From Desulfosporosinus sp. (lineage in GTDB: Bacteria > Bacillota > Desulfitobacteriia > Desulfitobacteriales > Desulfitobacteriaceae), in assembly GCA_031292095.1 (NCBI GenBank), contig JARLHU010000049.1, forward strand, positions 1 through 64,000: a stretch of DNA of 64,000 nt. The letters are read 5' to 3'. Numbering within the stretch: the first letter of the stretch is position 1; each line of letters begins with the position of its first letter. The notes beneath the pieces were generated by a model. It saw only the letters and a list, made by a program, of their open reading frames with translations, did no database searches and was not told the DNA's origin. The translations under genes were made by a program, and so were the position numbers. Positions 17,295-25,270 of this stretch are shown in pieces.

Positions 17295-20012
17295 ATGGCG
17301 TTAAAGCGTTTTTCATCTCGAACGGAAAGATTGGATACTGAGTTTTTGGCTGAAATTCTGAAAGGTGCATCAAAGTATTTCCGTATTGCAGGCTATTTTA
17401 GAAGTTCTATTTTCGAGCTGGTTGGCGAGGCAATAGCTCAAATTCCAGAAGTGAAGATTATCTGTAATTCCGAGCTGGATTTGGCTGACTTTCAGGTGGC
17501 AACAGGGCGGAATACAGCCCTAAAAGAACGCTGGAATGAAGTGGATGTAGAAGCTGAAGCACTCCTGAAACAGAGCCGCTATCAGATCCTCGATCAGCTA
17601 TTGCAGTCGGGTAATGTGGAAATCAGGGTTGTACCGCGGGAGCGCCTGTTTCTGCATGGAAAAGCCGGATCTATACACTATCCGGATGGTAGTCGCATGT
17701 CATTCATTGGTTCTGTTAATGAGTCGAAAAGTGCCTTTTCCCATAATTATGAACTGGTATGGCAGGATGACGATGAGGAAAGCGCTGATTGGGTAGAGAA
17801 AGAATTCTGGGCCTTGTGGAACGACGGAGTTCCTCTGCCGGAAGCTATCTTGGCAGAAATCAATCGTGTGGCTAACCGTCGTGAGGTCACGGTGGAAGTA
17901 TTGAAACCAGCTGAGGTCCCGGCTGCTGCAATGGCTGAAGCTCCGATATATCGGGGCGGAGAACAATTGCAGCCATGGCAGCGCTCCTTTGTAACCATGT
18001 TTTTGGAGCACCGAGAAACATATGGTAAAGCTCGCTTACTTTTGGCTGACGAGGTCGGAGTTGGTAAAACACTCTCAATGGCAACCAGTGCACTGGTGAG
18101 CGCCCTTCTTGAAGATGGTCCGGTTCTCATTCTTGTTCCGTCCACGTTAACGATTCAGTGGCAAATTGAGATGATGGATAAGCTGGGGATTCCCGCAGCT
18201 GTCTGGTCTTCTCAAAAAAAGGTGTGGCTTGGTGTTGAAGGTCAGATTTTATCCCCACGCGGAGATGCATCTTCTATAAAAAAATGTCCATACAAAATCG
18301 CCATCATTTCGACTGGATTGATCATGCACCAGCGGGAGAGATCTGACTTTGTCAAAGAAGCAGGAATGCTCCTAAAAAATCGATTCGGGACAGTCATTCT
18401 GGATGAAGCACACAAAGCGCGAGCAAGAGGTGGACTTGGTGATCAAGCATCTGAACCCAACAATCTTCTCGCTTTTATGCAGCAAATCGGAAGGCGTACC
18501 CGGCATTTGATACTGGGTACTGCGACCCCTATCCAGACGGACGTCCGGGAACTTTGGGACCTTTTGGGAATCCTGAATAGCGGTGCAGAGTTTGTTCTTG
18601 GGGATTCATTATCCCCTTGGCGAGACCATGAACAAGCGATTCCACTGGTGACTGGAAAAAGCCAAGTCACTTCCGAGCAAGAGGTCTGGCGGTGGCTAAG
18701 CAACCCACTTCCACCGGCTAATGAACATCATATTGTCCAGCAGATTCGCGATTATTTGGCGATTGACTCCAAGTCTTTCTTTTGCGCACACCGGTATGAA
18801 GACCTAGACTATATGATTCAGAACATGTGGCTTTCTGAGTGTCTGGAGCCCAAATTCTTCAAAGAAAATAACCCCGTATTGCGTCATACCGTTTTAAGAA
18901 AGCGAAAACAGCTAGAAGACGATGGTCTGTTAGAAAAAGTCGGGGTTAATACGCACCCGTTAACCCGAAACCTTGCCCAGTATCAGTCTCGCTTTGTTGG
19001 CTTGGGAATTCCAACCAATACACCCTTTCAGGTTGCGTATGAAAAAGCTGAAGAGTTTAGCAAGCTCCTTCAATCCAGAACCAAAGCTGGTGGCTTCATG
19101 AAAACTTTGATGCTTCAGCGTATTTGTTCAAGTTTTGCATCTGGTTTGAAAACTGCACAGAAGATGCTAAAGCACTCTATTTCAAATGAGGATGAGGACC
19201 GTAGTGAAGAAGTAGAACACATCCTTTCTGAAATGAATCCAGCAGAAGTCGCCTGCCTCAAAGAAATAGAGACGCAGCTTTCACGTGCTGAAGCGGTAGA
19301 TTCTAAACTGAATACAGTGAAGTGGTTCTTAACTGTATTCAGGACTGATGGGAAAACATGGCTTGAACACGGTTGTATTATCTTCAGTCAGTACTACGAC
19401 ACTGCGGAATGGATCGCCAAAGAACTGGCAAAATCAATTAAAGGTGAAGTTGTGGCCGTATATGCCGGTGTTGGAAAAAGCGGTCTTTTCCGAGACGTGC
19501 AGTTTAACAAGGTCGAACGTGAAGTCATCAAGGCTGCTGTTAGAACTCGTGAGATCCGGCTGGTAGTAGCAACTGATGCGGCTTGCGAAGGGTTGAACCT
19601 TCAAACATTAGGCACCTTGATTAACATTGATCTTCCTTGGAATCCGTCTCGGCTGGAACAGCGATTGGGTAGAATCAAGCGGTTCGGTCAGTCTCGTAAG
19701 TTTGTCGATATGCTCAATCTTGTCTACAGCGAAACTCAGGATGAGAAGGTTTATAACGTATTATCAGAACGCCTGCGTGACACCTATGACATTTTCGGCA
19801 GCCTCCCTGACATAATCGATGATGAATGGATTGAAGACGAAGAAAAGCTTAAAGACCGAATGAACGAATACATTCACGAAAGGAAAAAGGCACAGGATGC
19901 TTTTACTGTGAAGTATCGTGGGACCATAGACCCTGAGGCACATTTATGGGAACGATGTGCGTCTGTTTTATCTCGTCGTGACATTGTAAACAAACTAAGT
20001 GAGCCCTGGTAG
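17295..20012 (+). CDS. Phospholipase D-like nuclease fused to SNF2-type helicase
   Basis: A 905-aa protein. Residues ~1-185 form a PLD-like domain with one HKD-type motif (FLHGKAG, then FIGSVNESKSAF). A superfamily 2 helicase follows: Walker A LLADEVGVGKTLS (~253), DEAH in VILDEAHKARARGG (~370), ATDAACEGLNLQ, and motif VI RLEQRLGRIKRFGQ (~790). The combination suggests an ATP-driven translocase that also cleaves DNA, the restriction arm of the Hma-like system. It starts 4 bp after the methylase stop, so all four genes form one transcript. Confidence 0.85.
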   Translation: MALKRFSSRTERLDTEFLAEILKGASKYFRIAGYFRSSIFELVGEAIAQIPEVKIICNSELDLADFQVATGRNTALKERWNEVDVEAEALLKQSRYQILDQLLQSGNVEIRVVPRERLFLHGKAGSIHYPDGSRMSFIGSVNESKSAFSHNYELVWQDDDEESADWVEKEFWALWNDGVPLPEAILAEINRVANRREVTVEVLKPAEVPAAAMAEAPIYRGGEQLQPWQRSFVTMFLEHRETYGKARLLLADEVGVGKTLSMATSALVSALLEDGPVLILVPSTLTIQWQIEMMDKLGIPAAVWSSQKKVWLGVEGQILSPRGDASSIKKCPYKIAIISTGLIMHQRERSDFVKEAGMLLKNRFGTVILDEAHKARARGGLGDQASEPNNLLAFMQQIGRRTRHLILGTATPIQTDVRELWDLLGILNSGAEFVLGDSLSPWRDHEQAIPLVTGKSQVTSEQEVWRWLSNPLPPANEHHIVQQIRDYLAIDSKSFFCAHRYEDLDYMIQNMWLSECLEPKFFKENNPVLRHTVLRKRKQLEDDGLLEKVGVNTHPLTRNLAQYQSRFVGLGIPTNTPFQVAYEKAEEFSKLLQSRTKAGGFMKTLMLQRICSSFASGLKTAQKMLKHSISNEDEDRSEEVEHILSEMNPAEVACLKEIETQLSRAEAVDSKLNTVKWFLTVFRTDGKTWLEHGCIIFSQYYDTAEWIAKELAKSIKGEVVAVYAGVGKSGLFRDVQFNKVEREVIKAAVRTREIRLVVATDAACEGLNLQTLGTLINIDLPWNPSRLEQRLGRIKRFGQSRKFVDMLNLVYSETQDEKVYNVLSERLRDTYDIFGSLPDIIDDEWIEDEEKLKDRMNEYIHERKKAQDAFTVKYRGTIDPEAHLWERCASVLSRRDIVNKLSEPW

Positions 20013-20178
20013 AGCCGTATCCGCACGTCCTCTGCTTCGGCGGTGGGTCGCGGGAATTTCGAGAAACTGGAAACGAAACGGGCGCGGTACTGCTTTAACA
20101 GCTAGTACCCAGCTCCACTTCGTTTCGCCCAAATTGGCTCCCATAGATCACCAAATTCTGGTACTCGCGGAACAATAT

Positions 20179-20547
20179 ATGAAAACCCTTTGCAAATTCA
20201 AAACAGATATACTGGACAACAGACAATGTAAGTGGACTGCTCACTACTTCCATATTTGGCTACTAGTACCGTCAACATTCGACGATGATTTTAGGAAGAT
20301 GTTAGCTGAAATAGTAATTAAAGATAAGGATTGTGAAGAAAATCTTAATGTTCTTTGGGTAAAACTAAATGATAATGATCGGCCGGTTTATTATAATTTT
20401 AGCTATGAAAACGAAAAGCACCTTTTCGGGTTTAATACTTTCAATTTTGAAAAGCTGATTGAGAAGTATAACGCAGAAATTAAATCAGTTTTACCAAGTT
20501 TGAGTCTGGAGTATTATGGTAGTGTGTGCTCGCCTCTTGAAGTATAG
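20179..20547 (+). CDS. Unrecognised small protein downstream of the defence operon
   Basis: The track ORF starts at 19999 inside the helicase gene, but its first ~45 codons are an arginine-rich, GC-rich read-through of palindromic DNA. Coding-like sequence begins around PIDHQILVLAEQYM. I place the start at ATG 20179 (122 aa), with only a weak ribosome site, so the real start may be earlier or lost. The protein is soluble, aromatic and acidic (YFHIWLLVPSTFDDDF). No family recognised. Position suggests either a fifth member of the operon or the tail of a truncated gene. Confidence 0.4.
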   Translation: MKTLCKFKTDILDNRQCKWTAHYFHIWLLVPSTFDDDFRKMLAEIVIKDKDCEENLNVLWVKLNDNDRPVYYNFSYENEKHLFGFNTFNFEKLIEKYNAEIKSVLPSLSLEYYGSVCSPLEV

Positions 20548-20629
20548 GTGACTACGTATGTTTTGTTAATGATGCCGATCTGGAAAGGCTGAGCGTATTT
20601 AATCTAGAAGTATGAGTTTACAGTGAGGT

Positions 20630-20740
20630 AAATAAATCGCCGGATCATTCTAAGATAGGGAAGGGTGTCCCGGCTAAGTAAAGAAGCTCTGGGGTAGTTA
20701 AGTAATTTGCTGGGTGGGGTGAGTTTGTAATTAAGGCGGG
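20630..20740 (+). repeat. Upstream repeat copy A, before the SRPBCC gene
   Basis: About 110 bp ending in the ribosome site of the gene at 20749. It shares long identical blocks with copy B at 21725: cggatcattc, gaagggtgtcccggct, aaagaagctctggggtagtt, gggtggggtgagtttgtaa. The copies differ by scattered substitutions and small indels. Confidence 0.75.
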
Positions 20741-20748
20741 ATAGTATT

Positions 20749-21672
20749 TTGAAACTCTTTTCTTTTTTGAAAATTAATAGAATTCTGGCTACCTTGGCAA
20801 TAATTGTCTTGGTAATGACTGGGTACTTGCTCTTGGCACGTCCTTACCAGCTTAATTGGGGCGCGACGGACCAGGAAGTGAAACAGTCCATGCCGGGAGA
20901 TCAGCTGTCTCTCCATCCGGAATTCTTCGCAACTCGGGCGATTACTATCACTGGTTCACCGGAGGAAATCTGGCCTTGGCTGATACAGATGGGATATGGT
21001 CGAGCCGGGTACTATGGCTTTGACATCCTGGAAAACCTAGGAAGTTCGAAGGGAATTCGCAGTGCTGACCGCATCTTACCTGAATTTCAGCAATTTAAGG
21101 TTGGTGATGAAGTACCGATTAGTTCCGTTGCCCATATGGTCTTCGTTGCTATTGAACCAAACCGGTACGTAATTTGGACTGGAACGAACCATCAAGGCAG
21201 TTTTATCTGGGCATTATATCCTTTAGATCAGAGCCATACCCGTCTGGTTAGTCGTATCCGCTGGTCTTTTCATTGGACACAGCCTCGTCTACTTGCCCTT
21301 GACTTGTTCACAGAATTCACCGATCATATTGCCGTCCGTGAAATTTTACAAGGAGTAAAACGGCGGGTAGAAAATCAAATTGAGCCAATGGCGCAACAAG
21401 ACACTGAGTTTGCGGTCTATGTTGTGGCCGCTCTAATCTTCTTTGCTACACTCCTGTTGTCGCTCATTCGCCCGCTCACCTGGGGAAGATGGCTGGCGGG
21501 ATTTGGAGGAGGATTGGCTTGGCTCATCATCTGGTATGCACCAGTATCGATCTGGATCAGAGTTGGATTTTGTCTTCTGGTTATATTGGGATTACGCATG
21601 TGGTTCGTCAGACCTCTCCGCCAAAAAACTACTTCTCAAAGTAGAGTGGATCATAATTCTCAGTCAGGATAA
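20749..21672 (+). CDS. Membrane-anchored SRPBCC-type protein
   Basis: A 307-aa protein from TTG 20749 (aaggcggg upstream). There is one N-terminal membrane segment (ILATLAIIVLVMTGYLLLA), then a domain of about 170 aa with the look of the SRPBCC/polyketide-cyclase fold (ITITGSPEEIWPWLIQMGYG, ending in helix LLALDLFTEFTDHIA). Two or three membrane helices follow (VYVVAALIFFATLLLSLI; WLAGFGGGLAWLIIWYA; a last segment near residue 280). SRPBCC domains bind hydrophobic ligands; no ligand can be inferred. It sits between two conflict systems behind a repeat shared with the next gene, so it reads as cargo. Confidence 0.65.
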   Translation: MKLFSFLKINRILATLAIIVLVMTGYLLLARPYQLNWGATDQEVKQSMPGDQLSLHPEFFATRAITITGSPEEIWPWLIQMGYGRAGYYGFDILENLGSSKGIRSADRILPEFQQFKVGDEVPISSVAHMVFVAIEPNRYVIWTGTNHQGSFIWALYPLDQSHTRLVSRIRWSFHWTQPRLLALDLFTEFTDHIAVREILQGVKRRVENQIEPMAQQDTEFAVYVVAALIFFATLLLSLIRPLTWGRWLAGFGGGLAWLIIWYAPVSIWIRVGFCLLVILGLRMWFVRPLRQKTTSQSRVDHNSQSG

Positions 21673-21724
21673 GTCCAAATAGAATAAACTTTGCTTTCTA
21701 TAGTGCCCCAAAGTAGGTCATTAC

Positions 21725-21838
21725 ATAAATAGGTCCCCGGATCATTCCCAGATTGAGGAAGGGTGTCCCGGCTTGGCAAAGAAGCTCTGGGGTAGTTAAG
21801 GGTGTTCTGGGTGGGGTGAGTTTGTAAATAGGCGAGGG
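21725..21838 (+). repeat. Upstream repeat copy B, before the YjbQ gene
   Basis: Second copy of the ~110 bp repeat, again ending in the ribosome site of the following gene (start 21847). The conserved part has palindromic pieces and no good sigma-A promoter. It may be a regulatory leader or a recombination site. Confidence 0.75.
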
Positions 21839-21846
21839 TAACATAC

Positions 21847-22245
21847 ATGATTCATGAGATACATTTGCTGACCAAGAGAAGGGACGAAATGCTCGACATA
21901 ACGGCACAAGTTGAAGAACTTCTGGTTCTGGGAAATGTTCAAGACGGCCTTGCAGTAGTCTATTCTTTCCATACCACGGCAGGGATAACGATCAATGAGA
22001 ATGCCGACCTGGATGTGCAAAGAGATATTCTACGGAGGCTTGATGAAATTTACCCGTGGGATATGGCTGAAGACCGCCACTTTGAGGGAAATTCTGCCGC
22101 ACACTTGAAAGCAAGCACGGTAGGGGCATCCCAAACCTTCATTATTCATAACGGGAAATTGCTCCTAGGCCGCTGGCAGGGTATTTACTTTTGTGAATTT
22201 GACGGTCCTCGTGCGCGTACTTGTTATGTGAAAACCCTGAGGTGA
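21847..22245 (+). CDS. yjbQ: YjbQ/UPF0047 family protein
   Basis: A 132-aa soluble protein, normal for the UPF0047 family (trimeric beta fold; some members have weak thiamine-phosphate synthase activity). The family motif [10 protein letters not shown] is present near residue 42, later [13 protein letters not shown] and [16 protein letters not shown]. The start ATG 21847 has aggcgaggg 8 bp upstream, inside repeat copy B. A small gene follows after 4 bp and then a terminator, so the two form a mini-operon. The physiological role of the family is unsettled. Confidence 0.85.
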   Translation: MIHEIHLLTKRRDEMLDITAQVEELLVLGNVQDGLAVVYSFHTTAGITINENADLDVQRDILRRLDEIYPWDMAEDRHFEGNSAAHLKASTVGASQTFIIHNGKLLLGRWQGIYFCEFDGPRARTCYVKTLR

Positions 22246-22249
22246 TTTA

Positions 22250-22453
22250 GTGTATATAGCTTTCCCAGCGGACGAAAGGGTCAAAGCAAGGCTTGATTCT
22301 GTTTGTAAATCTCTTGGTATTACCTATGAAGAGTGGTTTGAGACTGCCCTGAAAGCATCGGAGTTCAATGGTTTTGTTAAGTTTCTAGATAATCCTGAAA
22401 ACCAAACCTCGTGGATTGGGACGAGAACCTATGCAATTTGTAAGACGATCTGA
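22250..22453 (+). CDS. Small hypothetical protein coupled to yjbQ
   Basis: A 67-aa protein from GTG 22250, with gaggtgattta as ribosome site overlapping the yjbQ stop. It contains a predicted helix pair (DERVKARLDSVCKSLGITYE, EEWFETALKASEF) resembling a ribbon-helix-helix or small regulatory fold, but no family is recognised. Its stop codon lies in the arm of the terminator that follows. Confidence 0.5.
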   Translation: MYIAFPADERVKARLDSVCKSLGITYEEWFETALKASEFNGFVKFLDNPENQTSWIGTRTYAICKTI

Positions 22454-22477
22454 CGCTGAATAAGCGTCATTTTTTGT
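22451..22477 (+). terminator. Terminator of the yjbQ unit
   Basis: gacgct/agcgtc arms, 5-nt loop, then atttttt. Confidence 0.75.
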
Positions 22478-22616
22478 TGTCGTGGAATTATATTGGAGGA
22501 ATTTAGCAACTTTTGAAGAACCTTATAATATGGCTATCCATTAATAAGCTGGAATGATAAAGACCTAATGTATAACATATGCGAGTGGTTGACTGAAAAA
22601 TGCTATAGTCATTTGC

Positions 22617-22735
22617 CTGGATGCATATTTCGGTTTGATGGAGCCACCATTCCGTTTTGGACTGAGCCACCTGTGGCTCTCACTTTCCGGAACGTTCGCT
22701 CATTTTGACCCGGAGTATACAGCCTGGATAGTAAT
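22617..22735. other. Possible relic of an IS21-type element end
   Basis: In the 380-bp spacer before the nitrilase-like gene, the pattern gatggagccacc, actgagccacc, tggctctcactttccgg and gctcattttgacccgg looks like the repeated GAGCCACC / TGGCTCA-TTTGA-CCGG blocks at the ends of IS21-family elements. No transposase remains. Based on recalled resemblance only. Confidence 0.25.
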
Positions 22736-22832
22736 TTTTTTCTAATAATCAAAGTAAGGATTTTTGATAATTTTCGGAGAGATTTGGTAATACGAATTCA
22801 AAATTTGAAATTCTATTCGAGAGGGGAAATAG

Positions 22833-24710
22833 ATGTCAGTTTATTCGATAGATGTAAAAATAGAGTTATCTGAAGATAAATTAATAGACATGTTTATCCT
22901 CCAGTGGCATACACCACTGGCTCAGGGACATGTTCTGTCGAAACTCTCAAATCAACGTGCTAAAGAAAGAACGAATGATTTAGTTGAATTCCGCGATTGG
23001 CTATTAAACTATTTGGATAAAACAGTACCAATCAGACCATTATTTATTATTTCTCCCGAGCTATCTATTCCAGATGGCTGTACCTGCGTTCTTCAAGAGA
23101 TCGTTGAAAGGATTAATCGGCCTACTATGATTATCGTTGGACTCGAATATATGGACTGGGGGCAATATCAAGACCTCATAAATTCGCTTCCTGATATGCC
23201 AGAGAAAAACCAATGGCTTGATGAACGGTTTGATAAGCATATTTTTAACACGGCTGGAATATGGATTCGCGACTTGGATGGAGTAATAAAAAGGTTCATT
23301 CAACCTAAAATGCACCCCCAAGATCATGAACAGGCAATGCCTGTTTATTCAGGCCAGCATTATTTTGTTTTCAAATCAACAACTCAAGTTGGGGGTAAAA
23401 GACTGAATTTTTGCGTACAAATTTGTAGTGATTTTAGTGCCTCACAAAACGTGAGAGACTTTAGAGGTGCAATTGCATCAGAGTGCCCAGGGCTAGAACT
23501 AGATTTAACATTTCTCATACAATGTAACAAAGATCAATGGGTAGAACAGTTTCAACAGGCTGTTCAAGCATATTTCGAGATACCTGATGGAATGGCATCA
23601 ACATCTAACGGTTGTCTGGTATTTGTTAATAATGCGAACGAAAAATTTGGAAAGACATCCGAATGGGGTATTTCGAAATTACACTTTCCGCACAAAAGAT
23701 GGCGCAATTTAGATTTTCCTGCACCGACTTATTGGCTACATAATGATGGACCTCATAACTATCAAGCAGTTGTGTTACGTGAATCGGGTCCGGGCTTTTA
23801 TTGGTTAACCTATAAACCTCAATATTTAGTCTCGAGTATCGCTGGTAGTGGACAGGCACTGCCATTTCCTAAGGTAGAAGCGCTTTTTGCTCCTGTAATT
23901 GGACAAAAATTTGGAGGATTGGTAAAACCATTTGAACCAATTCTTCCTATACTTCATTGGTTTAGGAGTGAATCGTTAGAAGGTGTGAAGGAACTTGATT
24001 TTGATTTAAAGTCAAACGAGGTCAATAATGACGTTTCCATTTCGTACATTGAGTCGTTTAAATTTGGAATAGATGATTGGTGTCGGACATTTAGTACACA
24101 AGATTGGCAACTACGACAGGCAACTAACCTATATTTCCTATGGTGTGAAAGATGCAAACGTGAGCCCCTGAACCCAATAAATGAGCCAGAACCCGTGAGA
24201 TGGTGTAGACAAGCCTCTAATGGGGTTAAACGATTAATGGGATCTTATTCTTTGTTGTGTCTGGGATTTTCTGCTTTTCAATGTGAACATATTGAACCTA
24301 ACATCAGCCAAACATTGCACGCTTATTTCGGTAATGACTTGGGTGTGGTATTCTTATGGGGATGTGGTTCAGCTATGTCAAGAAAAATGATTGTTGATTA
24401 TTTACATAGTTTAAGTGTAGAAGGGTTAACTACACCAAAGGTTTTAATAGTATTGGTAAATCCTATTGACAATCCCGGAAGTAATAAAGTTAAAGAAATT
24501 GTTGGTTCAGTAGGGAATTCTATTACTCAAACCACTTCATATGAAGAGTTACCCGCTCATTTGAAACCACCAGGTGATGTTGTAAGTGTCAAAGGACCTG
24601 AATTTATATGCATGTGTGATAATATACTTATTAACGGAGTTAGTAATGCTATCGACCAACTCGACCTTAAAAATAGGCTGAAGCTAGCCATCCAGGAGGT
24701 TATAGCATGA
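22833..24710 (+). CDS. Nitrilase-fold protein with unknown C-terminal domain (predicted effector)
   Basis: A 625-aa protein from ATG 22833 with a good ribosome site (agaggggaa). Residues ~15-320 resemble a carbon-nitrogen hydrolase: candidate catalytic Glu76 in ISPELSIP, Lys159 in IQPKMHP, Cys198 in CVQICSDF, the E-K-C order of the nitrilase superfamily with the usual ~40-residue K-to-C gap. The remaining ~300 residues match nothing I know; they hold a region with a Rossmann-like rhythm (GVVFLWGCGSAMSR, then KVLIVLVNPID). It overlaps the next gene by 4 bp and leads a three-gene cassette with a Rad50-like ATPase. I predict it is the effector, but substrate and activity are unknown. Confidence 0.65.
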   Translation: MSVYSIDVKIELSEDKLIDMFILQWHTPLAQGHVLSKLSNQRAKERTNDLVEFRDWLLNYLDKTVPIRPLFIISPELSIPDGCTCVLQEIVERINRPTMIIVGLEYMDWGQYQDLINSLPDMPEKNQWLDERFDKHIFNTAGIWIRDLDGVIKRFIQPKMHPQDHEQAMPVYSGQHYFVFKSTTQVGGKRLNFCVQICSDFSASQNVRDFRGAIASECPGLELDLTFLIQCNKDQWVEQFQQAVQAYFEIPDGMASTSNGCLVFVNNANEKFGKTSEWGISKLHFPHKRWRNLDFPAPTYWLHNDGPHNYQAVVLRESGPGFYWLTYKPQYLVSSIAGSGQALPFPKVEALFAPVIGQKFGGLVKPFEPILPILHWFRSESLEGVKELDFDLKSNEVNNDVSISYIESFKFGIDDWCRTFSTQDWQLRQATNLYFLWCERCKREPLNPINEPEPVRWCRQASNGVKRLMGSYSLLCLGFSAFQCEHIEPNISQTLHAYFGNDLGVVFLWGCGSAMSRKMIVDYLHSLSVEGLTTPKVLIVLVNPIDNPGSNKVKEIVGSVGNSITQTTSYEELPAHLKPPGDVVSVKGPEFICMCDNILINGVSNAIDQLDLKNRLKLAIQEVIA

Positions 24711-25270
24711 TACCGAAAATATATTCAAACGTTACGAATCTGTTTACCATGTCCGGTTGGGAGCCGATTCCGCTTAATGCTAATGCCGAGGAGGCCGGTT
24801 TTACAGGGATTTTCACATGTGGCTATGGGACAATAGGGCTTGTTATTGATGAAGTCAACTCAATATTATCATGTTGGGTAGATTGTCAGGCCTTTATGTC
24901 TGAACTCCGTGAGAACCAGAGTGTTGGTGTAAAGAAGGATTTATATCTTGTGTTCATTGTTCCAAGAATTACTGAAAACTCTGTGGTTAATTTACAAAGT
25001 GTTGTAAATGATACCTATGTTTGTCGAAAAATATGTATCGAACAGGGTGAGAGAACACCGGAGGAGTCATTGATGGATATACCATTTTTAAAATTAGTTC
25101 ATGCAAGGGATATAGGTAATGAGTCTCAAGAGTTCGCCAGTTCAATCGAATTTTCTACTAAAGGTCTATCTAAAGAGTTGTTAACAGATTTAGTAAAACG
25201 GTCAAAAGGGGCAATAATTGAAAGTTTACTAGAAGGAAAGTACAAAGAGGTGTCCATTGATGAGAATTGA
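24707..25270 (+). CDS. Small middle component, ABC-3C MC1-like
   Basis: A 187-aa protein whose ATG overlaps the upstream stop (ATGA), implying fixed stoichiometry. No membrane segment. The middle part reads DLYLVFIVPR, then VVNDTYVCRKICIEQGE, then MDIPFLKLV. A conserved CRK-(I/V) strand followed by an L-PFL stretch is what I remember of the middle component (MC1) of ABC-three-component conflict systems. It overlaps the start of the ATPase gene by about 10 bp. The assignment rests on context plus this remembered pattern; a profile search is decisive. Confidence 0.5.
   Translation: MIPKIYSNVTNLFTMSGWEPIPLNANAEEAGFTGIFTCGYGTIGLVIDEVNSILSCWVDCQAFMSELRENQSVGVKKDLYLVFIVPRITENSVVNLQSVVNDTYVCRKICIEQGERTPEESLMDIPFLKLVHARDIGNESQEFASSIEFSTKGLSKELLTDLVKRSKGAIIESLLEGKYKEVSIDEN

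Noticed and set aside
20012-20160. Group II intron domain V, suggested by gagccgtatccgcacg after the helicase
   Set aside because: The 34-nt domain V hairpin cannot be formed and no reverse transcriptase gene is present.
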